64,000 bases of DNA from Usitatibacter rugosus (GCF_013003965.1 NZ_CP053069.1:1395419-1459418), one strand, 5' to 3'; positions 37,211 to 46,229 are shown, numbered from the stretch's first letter. Notes: a model not told the origin generated them from the sequence alone. Numbers and translations are program-made.

Positions 37211-38713
37211 TTACGTCGCTTCTTGCGGGAGCCGCGCGTTCCTGTCGAGGGGCCACAGGGGACGGCGCACGTTGAGGTACGGCAGCGCGGCGAGGTTCGC
37301 GTTGAGCGCACCCGGCGCATCGCAATAGACAGTCGCTCCCGCGATCGGATCGAAGTGCGCGCGGAAGTGCTGTGTCGACTTCACGACCACGAAGCGCTTC
37401 GTGGCGGGATCGATGCCCATCTGGGTGAAGCAGTCGGGAGAGAACACCTGCTGGCGCAGGCTGTTCACGACCACGTCGACGCCGCCGATCCGCACGGCCA
37501 CGGCCGGGCCCAGCTCGTCGCGCAGCTCGCCGAAGCTGCGCTGGCTCGCGTCGTCGCGGCTGGAGAGCACCGTGGCCATCGATTCGATCGGCTCGCCGGA
37601 CATGGCGCCGAACTTGCCGCCGATTCGCAGCCGCACTTCGCGGCCCACGCCGGCACGCTGCGCGACCTGCACCGCCTCCGGATCCCAGATCATGCCCAGG
37701 GCCGCGCCGGACATGCCGCGGTCGAGGAGGGCGCGCAGGAGGAACGTGCTGTCGCAGGGCGCGCCGCCGCCGGGATTGTCCGAGCCGTCGGCGATCACGA
37801 CCGGCCAGTTCCGCACGCGCTCGCTTGCGTGTTGCGCCGCGTCGAGCGCTTCTTCCACGGGCAGGCGCCGGGCAATGGCCGTGGTCCTCAGGCCGAAGAA
37901 CTCCGCGGCGAGCTCGCGTGCGATGCGCTCGGCATCGTCGCCGGCGCGCGCATCGTCTGCATCGTGCACCACGAGCATCGCGGCGGAGGTGTGGGGCGTG
38001 TCGGACCACGGGAAGCCGTGCATGGCCGAGATCGAAAGGATGCCGGGCTTGCGCTCGCGCGCCTGCATCTTGCGAACGAAGCCGCGCATCGGCTCTTCGG
38101 TGGTGCCCATGATTCCGACCATGGGCACCCTGCGCATCGCGGTTCGCGTTCGCAGGCCGCCCCGCGCGCCGCGCGCGAGCAGTCCATAGAGCTCCTCGGC
38201 GCGCTGCGGGTAGTCGACGTGCGGATACTCCTTGCAGGCCACGAGGATCGCGCCGCTCGCCACCATGTCTTCGGAGACGTTGCCGTGCAGGTCGAGCAGT
38301 GCGCCGACCGGAATCGTCGCGCCCACCACCTCACGCACGCGTTGCAGGATGTCGCCTTCGCAATCCGGATAGCCGCCTTGCGCCACCATCGCGCCGTGCA
38401 GCACGAGGAACACGAAGTCGACCTTGCCGGCGGCGCGCAGGTCGTCCAGGAGCTCGTCCCGAAGCGCCTCGTAGTCGGCCTGCGGCAGCGGTCCCCCGGG
38501 CTGTGCCCACGTGCAAAGCCCCGCGATGCATTCGTCGCCGCGGTGGCGGGCGATGTCCAGCACGTCGCTGTAGCCCGAGAACTGCCGGGCCTTGTCGAGC
38601 GTCGCCGCATCGCCGCGACGGTGCAGCAGGCCCTCGGCGAAGGACTCCCGCGTCGTCGGCAGCGGCGAGAAGGTGTTGGTCTCGTGCGCGAGCGCCGCGA
38701 GGAAGACGCGCAA
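37211..38713 (-). CDS. M81 family metallopeptidase (MlrC-like)
   Basis: The 500-residue protein belongs to the M81/MlrC family, named after the metallopeptidase that finishes microcystin linear-peptide breakdown. Landmarks are ALAHETNTFSPLPT at the start (metal-binding His), FVFLVLHGAMVAQGG, LLDLHGNVSEDMV and GGGAPCDSTFLLRALLD, plus a C-terminal MlrC domain. It is cytoplasmic (no signal peptide). The start is TTG 38713, four nt after the TonB-receptor stop. That fits the family N-terminus (MRVFLAAL) and suggests translational coupling to the receptor. Confidence 0.85.
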   Translation of the reverse strand: MRVFLAALAHETNTFSPLPTTRESFAEGLLHRRGDAATLDKARQFSGYSDVLDIARHRGDECIAGLCTWAQPGGPLPQADYEALRDELLDDLRAAGKVDFVFLVLHGAMVAQGGYPDCEGDILQRVREVVGATIPVGALLDLHGNVSEDMVASGAILVACKEYPHVDYPQRAEELYGLLARGARGGLRTRTAMRRVPMVGIMGTTEEPMRGFVRKMQARERKPGILSISAMHGFPWSDTPHTSAAMLVVHDADDARAGDDAERIARELAAEFFGLRTTAIARRLPVEEALDAAQHASERVRNWPVVIADGSDNPGGGAPCDSTFLLRALLDRGMSGAALGMIWDPEAVQVAQRAGVGREVRLRIGGKFGAMSGEPIESMATVLSSRDDASQRSFGELRDELGPAVAVRIGGVDVVVNSLRQQVFSPDCFTQMGIDPATKRFVVVKSTQHFRAHFDPIAGATVYCDAPGALNANLAALPYLNVRRPLWPLDRNARLPQEAT

Positions 38714-38717
38714 GGGG

Positions 38718-40988
38718 CTAGAAGTTCCCGCTCACCGTGACGCCGATGGTGCGGGGCTGCGCGGGATTCACCTGCACGTAGCCGCCCAGCGGAACGAAGT
38801 TCGTCGCGGCGCCGAGCTGCGCGCGCTTGTCGGCGAGATTGCGCACATAGAGTCCCACCTGGACGGCACGGAAGTCCATCGTCGCATGCACATCGACGAG
38901 CGTGTAGTCCGGGAGCTTGTAGTTGGGCGCCGAGGCGCTGCCCTCGAATCCCGCATTGCGCTCGCCCACGTAGCGCACGTCCGCGCCCACGCTGGACGAG
39001 TAGCCGCCCGCGGAGAACGAATACGTCGCGCCGAAGTTGGCGGAGTTCTTCGCGCTGTTGGGTAGCCGCGTGCCCGACGGCCCCAGGCCCGGCGCATCCT
39101 CGGTGAGCTTGGCGTTGATATACGAATAGGCCGCGTCGAGGCTCCACTGCGCGCTGGGACGGTAGCGCAGGCCGATCTCGGCGCCGTCGACCTTCGCGCG
39201 GCCCGCGTTGGCGATCACGCCAAAACCGTTCACGGCCACGGGCTGCTGGATGTCCTTCCACTGGATGTTGTAGATGGCGGCTTCCACCGAGAGGGTGCGC
39301 TGCATCAGGTCGGCCTTGTAGCCGGCCTCGTAGCTCCACAGCGAGTCGCTCTTGAACGTGGGAGGTGCCAGGGGCTGGCCGGTCGCCGGATCGTTGATCA
39401 CGGCGTTCGGACCGCCGGGGCGGAAGCCGCTTGCGGCGCGTGCATAGATGTTGCTGGTCGGCGTGAGCGCGTAGCGCGCCGTGGCGAGGTAGGTCTGCGT
39501 GGTCTCGTCCGAGTCGCCGTGGATATTGGTCGACCCGCCTGCGAGCGGACCGTCGCTGATCTGGCTGAAGTTCTGCTTGTTCTTCGAGCTGCGGATGCCG
39601 CCCGTGAGGGACAGCTCGCGCGACGGATTCCACGTGATGTCGCCGAAGAGCGCGTTCTCGGTGTAGTCGGCGGGCAATGCGACGGTCGCGAGCTCGGGCC
39701 CGGCCGCGCCTCCCGTGAAGCGGCTGGTCACGCGCTGGTCGTTGGTGCTCTTCTCGTGGGCGTAGAAGTAGCCCGCGAGCCATTCGAAGACGCCACGCGG
39801 GGACGTGAGGCGCAGCTCCTGCACCTGCTTGCGCACGGTGACGTTGTAGTCGATGGGCACGCGATCGAGGTCGAGGCCGGCGCCGGCGAGTAGCGGTCCA
39901 TACACATAGGTCGCGTCGAGGCGCCTCGTGTTGTCGGTCTTCTGGCCCGAGGTGATCGAATTGAGGCGCGCCCAGCCCATGTCCCAGTCGATCTCGAGGC
40001 CCGCGACGCCGTTCTTGATCTCATAGGGCTCGCGCACGGCGAGCTTGCGCGTGAGGTCTCCATTCACGGAGTTGCCGGTGGCGGCGTCGTAGTCGACCGT
40101 GTCCTGGCTCTCGCGCTTGATGTCCTGGTAGGTCGCGGAGAGCTTGAACTGCAGGTTCGACAGCGGGTTGGCCACAAACGCGAGCCGGCCGCCGACGGTG
40201 TTGCCCGTGTTCACGTCACTGCCCGCGGCGTCGCCGACCGCATCCACGAAACCGCCGGCGTGCTCACGGTAGGCCGCCATGCGCAGCCCCGCCGTGTTCT
40301 CCTGGAACGGAACGTTGAGGACCGCGCTCAGCGTGTTGTTGGCGCTGCCGTTCTTGACCGTGGCGCCGCCGACCATCGCGCGCCCCGAGAAGCGCGTGGT
40401 GTCCGGATCGTTGGTGACGTACTTGATGAGTCCGCCCATCGTGCTCGCGCCATAGATGGTGCCTTGCGGTCCGCGGAGGATCTCGACGCGGTTGAGATCG
40501 AGCAGGCCCATGTCGAGTGCCGTGCCGGAGCCGATCGCGTACGCGGTGCTGGAGCCGAAGGGTACGTCGTCGACGTACACGCCCACGGTCGCGATGGTCA
40601 GGTCGCCCGTGGAGATGCCGCGGATCGTGACGCTGCCCATGCCCGGGCCGCCTCCGGTCTTCAGGTCGAGGCCGGCTTGCGTCGCGAGATAGTCGGAGAG
40701 CGTGCGCGCGCCAGACTCCTCGAGCTTCTCCGCGGGCACGGTGTTCAATTGGACGGGGACGTCACGCACCGGCTCGCGGCGGCGCGTGCCGGTGATGGTG
40801 AGCACCTCCAGCGTCTGGGGCGCTTCCTTGTCCTTCTTCCCGGCGGCGGGCGCCGTGGGATCGGCCGACGGCGGCGTCTGCGCCGCGGCGTAGGGGCTCG
40901 CGGCCGCGGCCGCGACGAGCATGGGAAGGAGGAGCGGGCGGCACCGGCGCAAGCCGGCCGGACGGACATCGAAGCGACGGTGGGCCAT
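38718..40988 (-). CDS. TonB-dependent outer-membrane receptor
   Basis: The 756-residue protein has a signal peptide (ending YAAAQ), a TonB-box-like LEVLTITGTRR, and a plug with TLSDYLATQAGLDLKTGGG, VTIRGISTGD and VEILRGPQGTIYGASTMGG. The barrel ends in phenylalanine (VTVSGNF). This subtype, common in Sphingomonas and Caulobacter relatives, often imports organic ligands rather than iron. Its operon partner is the MlrC-like peptidase, and across the divergent promoter lie oxidase, hydrolase and peptide transporter genes, so a peptide ligand is inferred. AGGAGGAG precedes the start. Confidence 0.88.
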   Translation of the reverse strand: MAHRRFDVRPAGLRRCRPLLLPMLVAAAAASPYAAAQTPPSADPTAPAAGKKDKEAPQTLEVLTITGTRRREPVRDVPVQLNTVPAEKLEESGARTLSDYLATQAGLDLKTGGGPGMGSVTIRGISTGDLTIATVGVYVDDVPFGSSTAYAIGSGTALDMGLLDLNRVEILRGPQGTIYGASTMGGLIKYVTNDPDTTRFSGRAMVGGATVKNGSANNTLSAVLNVPFQENTAGLRMAAYREHAGGFVDAVGDAAGSDVNTGNTVGGRLAFVANPLSNLQFKLSATYQDIKRESQDTVDYDAATGNSVNGDLTRKLAVREPYEIKNGVAGLEIDWDMGWARLNSITSGQKTDNTRRLDATYVYGPLLAGAGLDLDRVPIDYNVTVRKQVQELRLTSPRGVFEWLAGYFYAHEKSTNDQRVTSRFTGGAAGPELATVALPADYTENALFGDITWNPSRELSLTGGIRSSKNKQNFSQISDGPLAGGSTNIHGDSDETTQTYLATARYALTPTSNIYARAASGFRPGGPNAVINDPATGQPLAPPTFKSDSLWSYEAGYKADLMQRTLSVEAAIYNIQWKDIQQPVAVNGFGVIANAGRAKVDGAEIGLRYRPSAQWSLDAAYSYINAKLTEDAPGLGPSGTRLPNSAKNSANFGATYSFSAGGYSSSVGADVRYVGERNAGFEGSASAPNYKLPDYTLVDVHATMDFRAVQVGLYVRNLADKRAQLGAATNFVPLGGYVQVNPAQPRTIGVTVSGNF

Positions 40989-41007
40989 AACTCCTCCTGG
41001 GGTGAAA

Positions 41008-41022
41008 TTTCTCTTGTGGATA
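41008..41022. promoter_or_regulatory. Operator A of the HTH-cupin regulator (predicted)
   Basis: TTTCTCTTGTGGATA is one of three near-copies of TTTCY-NNNNT-GGAWA in this locus. It lies between the divergent TonB receptor and regulator genes, exactly 20 bp from operator B. Confidence 0.6.
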
Positions 41023-41027
41023 GTAAA

Positions 41028-41042
41028 TTTCTTCTTTGGAAA
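41028..41042. promoter_or_regulatory. Operator B of the HTH-cupin regulator (predicted)
   Basis: TTTCTTCTTTGGAAA is the second copy, 20 bp (two helical turns) from operator A and preceded by the same AAA. Its outer bases extend the inverted repeat to AATTTC and GAAATT. Confidence 0.6.
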
Positions 41043-41097
41043 TTACAACATCGAATCCGCAACCCATTGCCGCGGCATTAAAGGGTAGACTTCGCGC

Positions 41098-41826
41098 ATG
41101 AGCGCCCGCCCCGCTACCCCGAAAGAGACGGAATCCCGGTCCACGCCGGGCGACACCATCCGCGCCATCCGCAAGAAGCTCGGCCTCACGCTGAACGAGG
41201 TCGGCCGGCGCACCGGCATGGCTGTTTCCACGCTCTCGAAGCTCGAGAAGGGGCGCGTGTCGCTCTCCTTCGACAAGCTGCTGTCGATCAGCAAGGCCCT
41301 GGGCGTGGACATGGCGGAGCTGATCGAGCCCGCTCCGCATCACGAGGGCTCGTCCGCCCCGTTGCGCGGGCGGCGCGTGGTGCAGCGTGCCGGCGAGGGC
41401 CAGCTCGTGGAGACGCGCAGCTACCGCCAGGTCTACCTCGCCACGGAGCTGCTCCACAAGCGCATGGCGCCCATCGTCGTCGAGCTTCGCGCCCGCACGC
41501 TGGACGAGTTCCGCGAGGAATTCGGCGGACTGATCCGCCATCCCGGCGAGGAGTTCGTGCACGTGCTCACCGGCGAGCTCGAGTTCCACAGCGAGCTCTA
41601 CGCGCCGCTGCGCCTCGCGGCCGGCGACTCGATGTACTTCGACAGCGAGATGGGGCACGCCTACCTCAATGCCTCCGACCCGCCCTGCACGCTGGTGTGC
41701 GCCTGCTCCCCGCGCGGCCGGGAGGAGAGCGTGCTGGACACCTTCATGGGCGCTTCCGAGCGGCACGCCGCCAACCAGGAAGTGCCGCCGCCCAGGCCGC
41801 GCCGGGCGAAGGCGCGCAAATCATAA
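41098..41826 (+). CDS. XRE-family transcriptional regulator with C-terminal cupin sensor
   Basis: The 242-residue regulator has an N-terminal helix-turn-helix (about 19-75: IRAIRKKLGLTLNEVGRRTG, STLSKLEKGRVSLSFDKLL) and a C-terminal cupin (about 120-215: EEFVHVLTGELEFHSELY, LAAGDSMYFDSEMGHAYLN) that probably binds a small effector. Such HTH-cupin proteins often control catabolic genes for amino acids, polyamines or peptides. It is divergent from the receptor/MlrC operon and upstream of the oxidase. Repeated 15-bp sites in both promoters point to it as the local regulator. Confidence 0.85.
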   Translation: MSARPATPKETESRSTPGDTIRAIRKKLGLTLNEVGRRTGMAVSTLSKLEKGRVSLSFDKLLSISKALGVDMAELIEPAPHHEGSSAPLRGRRVVQRAGEGQLVETRSYRQVYLATELLHKRMAPIVVELRARTLDEFREEFGGLIRHPGEEFVHVLTGELEFHSELYAPLRLAAGDSMYFDSEMGHAYLNASDPPCTLVCACSPRGREESVLDTFMGASERHAANQEVPPPRPRRAKARKS

Positions 41827-41829
41827 AAG

Positions 41830-41844
41830 TTTCCATACTGGAAA
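41830..41844. promoter_or_regulatory. Operator C of the HTH-cupin regulator (predicted)
   Basis: TTTCCATACTGGAAA is a near-perfect copy of operator B, placed 49 bp before the oxidase ATG. A weaker copy with one extra base (TTTCTGATTTGAGATA, 41849-41864) follows about 19 bp later, repeating the paired layout of sites A and B. Confidence 0.6.
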
Positions 41845-41892
41845 AAACTTTCTGATTTGAGATAACATGCGCCGTGCACTTCGAGCCCGCGC

Positions 41893-43026
41893 ATGCCGCA
41901 ATCCCACCCGGTTGATTTCGTCGTCGTCGGCGCCGGCATCGCCGGCGCGTCGGTCGCTTCGGCGCTCGCCTCGCGCGGCTCGGTCGCCGTGCTCGACATG
42001 GAAGAGCACGCCGGCTACCACAGCACCGGACGCTCGGCGGCTCTCTATTCGGCGATCTACGGCAACGCGACCATCCGGGCACTCACGCGGGCGAGCCGCG
42101 AGTTCCTGTTCGAGCCGTCTGCCGACTTCTCTTCCGTTCCCCTGGTCTCGCCGCGCCAGACGCTCTACTTCGCCCGCGAGGACCAGATGGCCTCGCTCGA
42201 GCGGATGCGCAGCGACGATGACGTGAAGGCCGGGACCGAGCTCGTCGACGCTGTCCGCGCGGCCTCGCTCGTTCCCATCTTCAAGCCCGGCTATGTCCAT
42301 GCCGCCGCCCTCGACGCGGGCTCCGCGGACATCGACGTGGATGCACTGCACCAGGCCTACCTGCGCCGCACGCGCTCGCTCGGGGGACGCATCGAGCTGG
42401 GCGCCGCGGTACGCGAGGCGCGCTGGACGGGTGATCTCTGGAGCATCGCAACCAGGCAGGACACCTTCACGGCGCCGGTCGTGGTCAATTGCGCGGGCGC
42501 CTGGGGCGACGAGTTCGCGCGGCTCGCGGGCGTGCGCCCGATCGGCCTGCAGCCTCGCCGCCGCACGGCGATGCGCATCGAGGCCCCCACCGGCGCGGAG
42601 CTCTCCCCGTGGCCCGCCGCGGTCGACGTGGACGAGGAGTTCTACTTCAAGCCCGACGCCGGAGCGCTGCTGCTGTCGCCCGCCGACGAGCACGAGAGCC
42701 CGGCCTGCGACGTGCAGCCCGAGGAGCTGGATGTCGCCATCGCCGTGGACCGCTTCGAGCGCGCCACGTCGCTGCGAGTGGAGCGCGTCACGCGCCGCTG
42801 GGCGGGCCTTCGCGTCTTCACGAGCGATCGCACGCCCGCGCTGGGTTTCGACGACGAGGCTCGCGGCTTCTTCTGGCTCGTGGGGCAGGGCGGCTACGGA
42901 ATCCAGACCTCACCGGCACTCGGTCGGATCGCGGCGGCGCTCGCCTGCGGCGAGGCGCCGCCGATCGACGAGAAGACTCTCGGCGTGCGCTACGACGCGC
43001 TCGCCATGGATCGCTTCAGGCATTGA
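41893..43026 (+). CDS. FAD-dependent oxidoreductase (DadA/D-amino-acid or glycine oxidase family)
   Basis: The 377-residue protein has the dinucleotide-binding motif VVVGAGIAGASVASALASRG at the N-terminus and the DAO fold: HSTGRSAALYSAIYGN near 45, and GLRVFTSDRTPALGFD and GQGGYGIQTSPALGR at the C-terminus. The family oxidises amine groups of D-amino acids, glycine or N-methyl compounds to oxo acids. The substrate is not readable from sequence. In this locus a peptide-derived (perhaps D-) amino acid is likely. The last gene start, 15 nt on, belongs to the serine hydrolase. Confidence 0.85.
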   Translation: MPQSHPVDFVVVGAGIAGASVASALASRGSVAVLDMEEHAGYHSTGRSAALYSAIYGNATIRALTRASREFLFEPSADFSSVPLVSPRQTLYFAREDQMASLERMRSDDDVKAGTELVDAVRAASLVPIFKPGYVHAAALDAGSADIDVDALHQAYLRRTRSLGGRIELGAAVREARWTGDLWSIATRQDTFTAPVVVNCAGAWGDEFARLAGVRPIGLQPRRRTAMRIEAPTGAELSPWPAAVDVDEEFYFKPDAGALLLSPADEHESPACDVQPEELDVAIAVDRFERATSLRVERVTRRWAGLRVFTSDRTPALGFDDEARGFFWLVGQGGYGIQTSPALGRIAAALACGEAPPIDEKTLGVRYDALAMDRFRH

Positions 43027-43041
43027 ACCCAAGGAGACCCC

Positions 43042-44955
43042 ATGATCAGGATCCTCACCGCACGACTTCTTCGGATCGCCGCTGGCCTGGCTTGCCTTGC
43101 GTTCACCGGCGCTGCTCTCGCGCAGCCCGCGCGCGAAGCCAAGCCCCTGACCGCGGCCGACCTCGAAGCCTGGTTCGACGGCGTCATGCCGACCACGCTG
43201 AAGATCACCGGCACGCCGGGCGTGACGATCTCGGTGGTGAAGGATGGCCAGGTCCTGTTCGAGAAGGGCTACGGCTACGCCGACATGGAGAAGCTCACGC
43301 CGGTGGATGCGCGCACGACGCTCTTCCGTCCCGGCTCCGTCTCGAAGCTCTTCACGTGGACGGCGGTCATGCAGCAGGTGGAAGCCGGCAAGCTCGACCT
43401 CGACGCCGACGTGAACAAGTACCTCGACTTCCAGATCCCGGCGTATGACGGCAAGCCGCTGACGCTGCGCAACATCATGACGCACCGCACCGGCTTCGAG
43501 GAGGTGGTGAAGGACCTCATCACCTTCACGGGCGAGGGACCGACGGACGAGCAGACCGTGAAGAAGTACATCCCGCCGCGGATCTACCCGCCCGGGACGG
43601 TGGCGGGCTATTCCAACTACGCGACTTCGCTCGCGGGCTACATCGTGCAGCGTGTCTCGGGTGAGCCGTTCCAGGAGTACCTCGAGCGCCACATCTTCGT
43701 GCCGCTGGGAATGAAGAATTCGACGTTCCGCCAGCCGCTGCCCGAGGCGATGCGCGCCAACATGTCCGTCGGCTACAAGGACGTCGACAACAAGGGCGAC
43801 GGCTTCGAGATCATCAGCATGCCTGCCGCGGGCAGCCTCACCTCCACCGCCGACGACATGGCGAAGTTCATGATCGCGCACCTCAACAATGGCGCGGGGT
43901 TGCTCAAGCCCGAGACCGCGAAGCAGATGCACGAGTTCTCGTTCCGGACGTTCCCGGAGCTGAACGGCAACGCGCTGGGCTTCTACGAGCAAACCATCAA
44001 CGGCCGCCGCGCGATCGCGCACGGCGGCGACACGGTCTACTTCCACTCGGAGCTCCTGCTCTTCCCGGCGGAGAAGGTCGGCCTCTTCATGTCGGTGAAC
44101 GGCGGCGGGCGCGGCGGCATGGGCGCACGCGCGCGCTATTTCATCGTCCCGGAATTCGCGGACCGCTACTTCCCGCGCGCCGAGACCTTCACGCCGGTGG
44201 ACGCGAAGACCGCGAAGGAACACGCGCAGATGATCGCGGGGCGCTACAAGACGTCGCGCCGCGCCGACTCGACGTTCATCTCGCTCGCCACGCTGGCCGG
44301 CGTGGTCACGCTCACGGCCAATGCCGACGACACCATCTCGCATTCGATCCTGGGCTTCCCGGTCCGCTACCGCGAGGTGAAGCCGTTCGTGTGGCAGGAA
44401 ATCGGCGGGCACGACAAGCTGCAGGCGACGGTGGTCGACGGCAAGGTGGTGTCGTGGACGACGGACATGCTCGCGTTCGCGTTCTCCTTCGAGCCCCAGG
44501 GCGGCCTCGCGGGCGCGGGCCTGGCGATTCCCCTGGTCGGGCTTGCGGTCGTGCTGATCCTCCTCGGGCTCTTCGCGTGGCCCATCCGTGCCACCGCGCT
44601 GCGTGCCGCCGCGAACCCTCGCGTCTTCTCGCGTCCGAAAGTGCTGGCGATCCGCGCGGGCCGGGTCTTCGCGATCCTCACGCTCGGCGCGCTCGTCGCG
44701 TGGGCGGCCCTCTTCGTGATGGCGCTGCAGAACCTCACGCCGAAGCTGGATACGTTCCTCTTCGCGAGCCAGGCGCTGGCCTGCGTGGCCTTCTTCGGCG
44801 GCTGGCTGGTGGCCGCCTGGAACCTCGTGCTCGACGTGCGCGGCCGCCTCGGCTGGAAGCGCATCGCATGGAGCGCGGCGATCCTGTTCGCCTTCACGAT
44901 GCTGGTCTGGCTCGGGTGGAACTACGGGATGCTCAAGTTCTACAGCCAGTTCTAG
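43042..44955 (+). CDS. Serine hydrolase of beta-lactamase class C/MlrB type with membrane tail
   Basis: The 637-residue protein has a signal peptide (ending ALAQ) and a penicillin-binding/class C beta-lactamase fold with SxxK at Ser99-Lys102 (PGSVSKLF), YSN (AGYSNYATSL) and AHGGDTV in place of KTG. The periplasmic catalytic domain ends near residue 470. Four to five transmembrane helices follow. Family members include D-aminopeptidases, esterases and MlrB, which cuts linearised microcystin. The AAGGAGACCCC ribosome-binding site is good. A periplasmic peptide-cutting role is inferred from neighbours. Confidence 0.85.
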   Translation: MIRILTARLLRIAAGLACLAFTGAALAQPAREAKPLTAADLEAWFDGVMPTTLKITGTPGVTISVVKDGQVLFEKGYGYADMEKLTPVDARTTLFRPGSVSKLFTWTAVMQQVEAGKLDLDADVNKYLDFQIPAYDGKPLTLRNIMTHRTGFEEVVKDLITFTGEGPTDEQTVKKYIPPRIYPPGTVAGYSNYATSLAGYIVQRVSGEPFQEYLERHIFVPLGMKNSTFRQPLPEAMRANMSVGYKDVDNKGDGFEIISMPAAGSLTSTADDMAKFMIAHLNNGAGLLKPETAKQMHEFSFRTFPELNGNALGFYEQTINGRRAIAHGGDTVYFHSELLLFPAEKVGLFMSVNGGGRGGMGARARYFIVPEFADRYFPRAETFTPVDAKTAKEHAQMIAGRYKTSRRADSTFISLATLAGVVTLTANADDTISHSILGFPVRYREVKPFVWQEIGGHDKLQATVVDGKVVSWTTDMLAFAFSFEPQGGLAGAGLAIPLVGLAVVLILLGLFAWPIRATALRAAANPRVFSRPKVLAIRAGRVFAILTLGALVAWAALFVMALQNLTPKLDTFLFASQALACVAFFGGWLVAAWNLVLDVRGRLGWKRIAWSAAILFAFTMLVWLGWNYGMLKFYSQF

Positions 44956-44963
44956 GACTCGCG

Positions 44964-46202
44964 ATGCAGACCTGGTTCGGCCAGCCGCGCGGCCTCACGG
45001 TCCTCTTCCTCACGGAGATGTGGGAGAAGTTCTCGTTCTTCGGGATGAGGGCGCTGCTGGTGTACTACATGGTGAAGCACCTGCACTTCGAGCAGGGCTT
45101 CGCGTCGATGGTGTACGGGACGTACGCGGCGGTCGTCTTCCTCACGCCCATCGTGGGCGCGTACATCTCGGACCGTTGGCTCGGCAAGCGCCGCGCGATC
45201 ATCATCGGCAGCCTCACGATGGCGGTCGGCCATTTCCTCATGGCCTTCGAGCCGCTGCTCTACGTCGCGATGGCCACCATCGCGGTCGGCAACGGCCTCT
45301 TCCTGCCCAACCTGCCCAGCCAGATCGGGCAGCTCTACGAGCGCGACGATCCGCGCCGCCAATCCGCGTACAGCATCTACTACCTCGGGGTGAACCTCGG
45401 CGCTTTCTTCGCGCCTCTCGTCTGCGGAACGCTCGGGGAGGTCTACGGCTGGCACTACGGCTTCGGGGCCGCGGGGATCGGGATGTGCGTGGGGCTCGCG
45501 ATCTACCTTGCGGGCAGCCGCTACCTGCCGCGCAACGACAGCGCCGAGGCCCCCGCGGCTTCGTCGCCGCAAGCGAGCGACGATCCCTTTCCGTGGCGGA
45601 TGCTGCTCCTGGTCGGCCTCGCAGTGATCGTCTTTCGCAGCGCGTACGAGCAGTCGGGCAATGCGCTCGCACTGTGGATCGACCAGGGCGTCGATCGCGT
45701 GGCCGGAAGCTTCACGATTCCGGCGACCTGGTTCCAGTCGCTCAATCCGCTCTTCGTGTTCACGCTCACGCCGCTCATCGTCGCCTGGTGGAGCCGGGAC
45801 AAGTCACTGCACGGCTACCGACCGAAAGCCCTGCGGCGCATGGCCCTCGGTGCGTTCGGCGTGGCGCTTTCCTACGCGCTGCTCTGCGGCCTCATCGCGA
45901 TGGCCGGCGGCAGCCTCGTGCACTGGGGCATCGTCGTGGCGTTCTTCTTGCTCTATACGCTCGCCGAGATCTACATCCTGCCCATCGGCTTGAGCCTCTT
46001 CGCAACGCTGAGCCCGAGCCGCTTCACGGCGACGGCGATCGCCGCCTGGTTCCTCGCGGCCTTCGCCGGCAACTTCCTCGGCGGCTACGTGGGCACGTGG
46101 TGGAGCCAGATGAGCCCGGCCGCGTTCTTCGGCGCGATGGCCGCCATCGCCTCGGCCTCGGGCGTTGCGCTCGCGGGGCTCGCCTTCGCGCAGCGGAAAT
46201 GA
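44964..46202 (+). CDS. POT/PTR2 family peptide transporter
   Basis: The 412-residue inner-membrane protein matches proton-coupled oligopeptide transporters. Features are EMWEKFSFFGMRALLVYYM with the conserved E-x-x-E-x-F-like start, the GAYISDRWLGKRR loop, and the TM7-8 region YEQSGNALALWID and IPATWFQSLNPLFV. Bacterial POTs are usually about 480-500 residues with two extra helices (HA, HB) between the halves; here the two halves are joined by only about 30 residues, so HA/HB are absent. MlrD of microcystin degraders is in this family. It starts 8 nt after the serine hydrolase stop. Confidence 0.88.
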   Translation: MQTWFGQPRGLTVLFLTEMWEKFSFFGMRALLVYYMVKHLHFEQGFASMVYGTYAAVVFLTPIVGAYISDRWLGKRRAIIIGSLTMAVGHFLMAFEPLLYVAMATIAVGNGLFLPNLPSQIGQLYERDDPRRQSAYSIYYLGVNLGAFFAPLVCGTLGEVYGWHYGFGAAGIGMCVGLAIYLAGSRYLPRNDSAEAPAASSPQASDDPFPWRMLLLVGLAVIVFRSAYEQSGNALALWIDQGVDRVAGSFTIPATWFQSLNPLFVFTLTPLIVAWWSRDKSLHGYRPKALRRMALGAFGVALSYALLCGLIAMAGGSLVHWGIVVAFFLLYTLAEIYILPIGLSLFATLSPSRFTATAIAAWFLAAFAGNFLGGYVGTWWSQMSPAAFFGAMAAIASASGVALAGLAFAQRK

Positions 46203-46229
46203 AAATGCCCGCGCGAGGCGGGCATTTTC
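46201..46229. terminator. Bidirectional terminator between transporter and Bug gene
   Basis: GAAAATGCCCGC (46201-46212) and GCGGGCATTTTC (46218-46229) are perfect 12-bp arms around GCGAG. With A- and T-runs on both sides the hairpin can end the plus-strand peptide locus and the minus-strand Bug transcript. The transporter stop codon overlaps the left arm. Confidence 0.85.
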
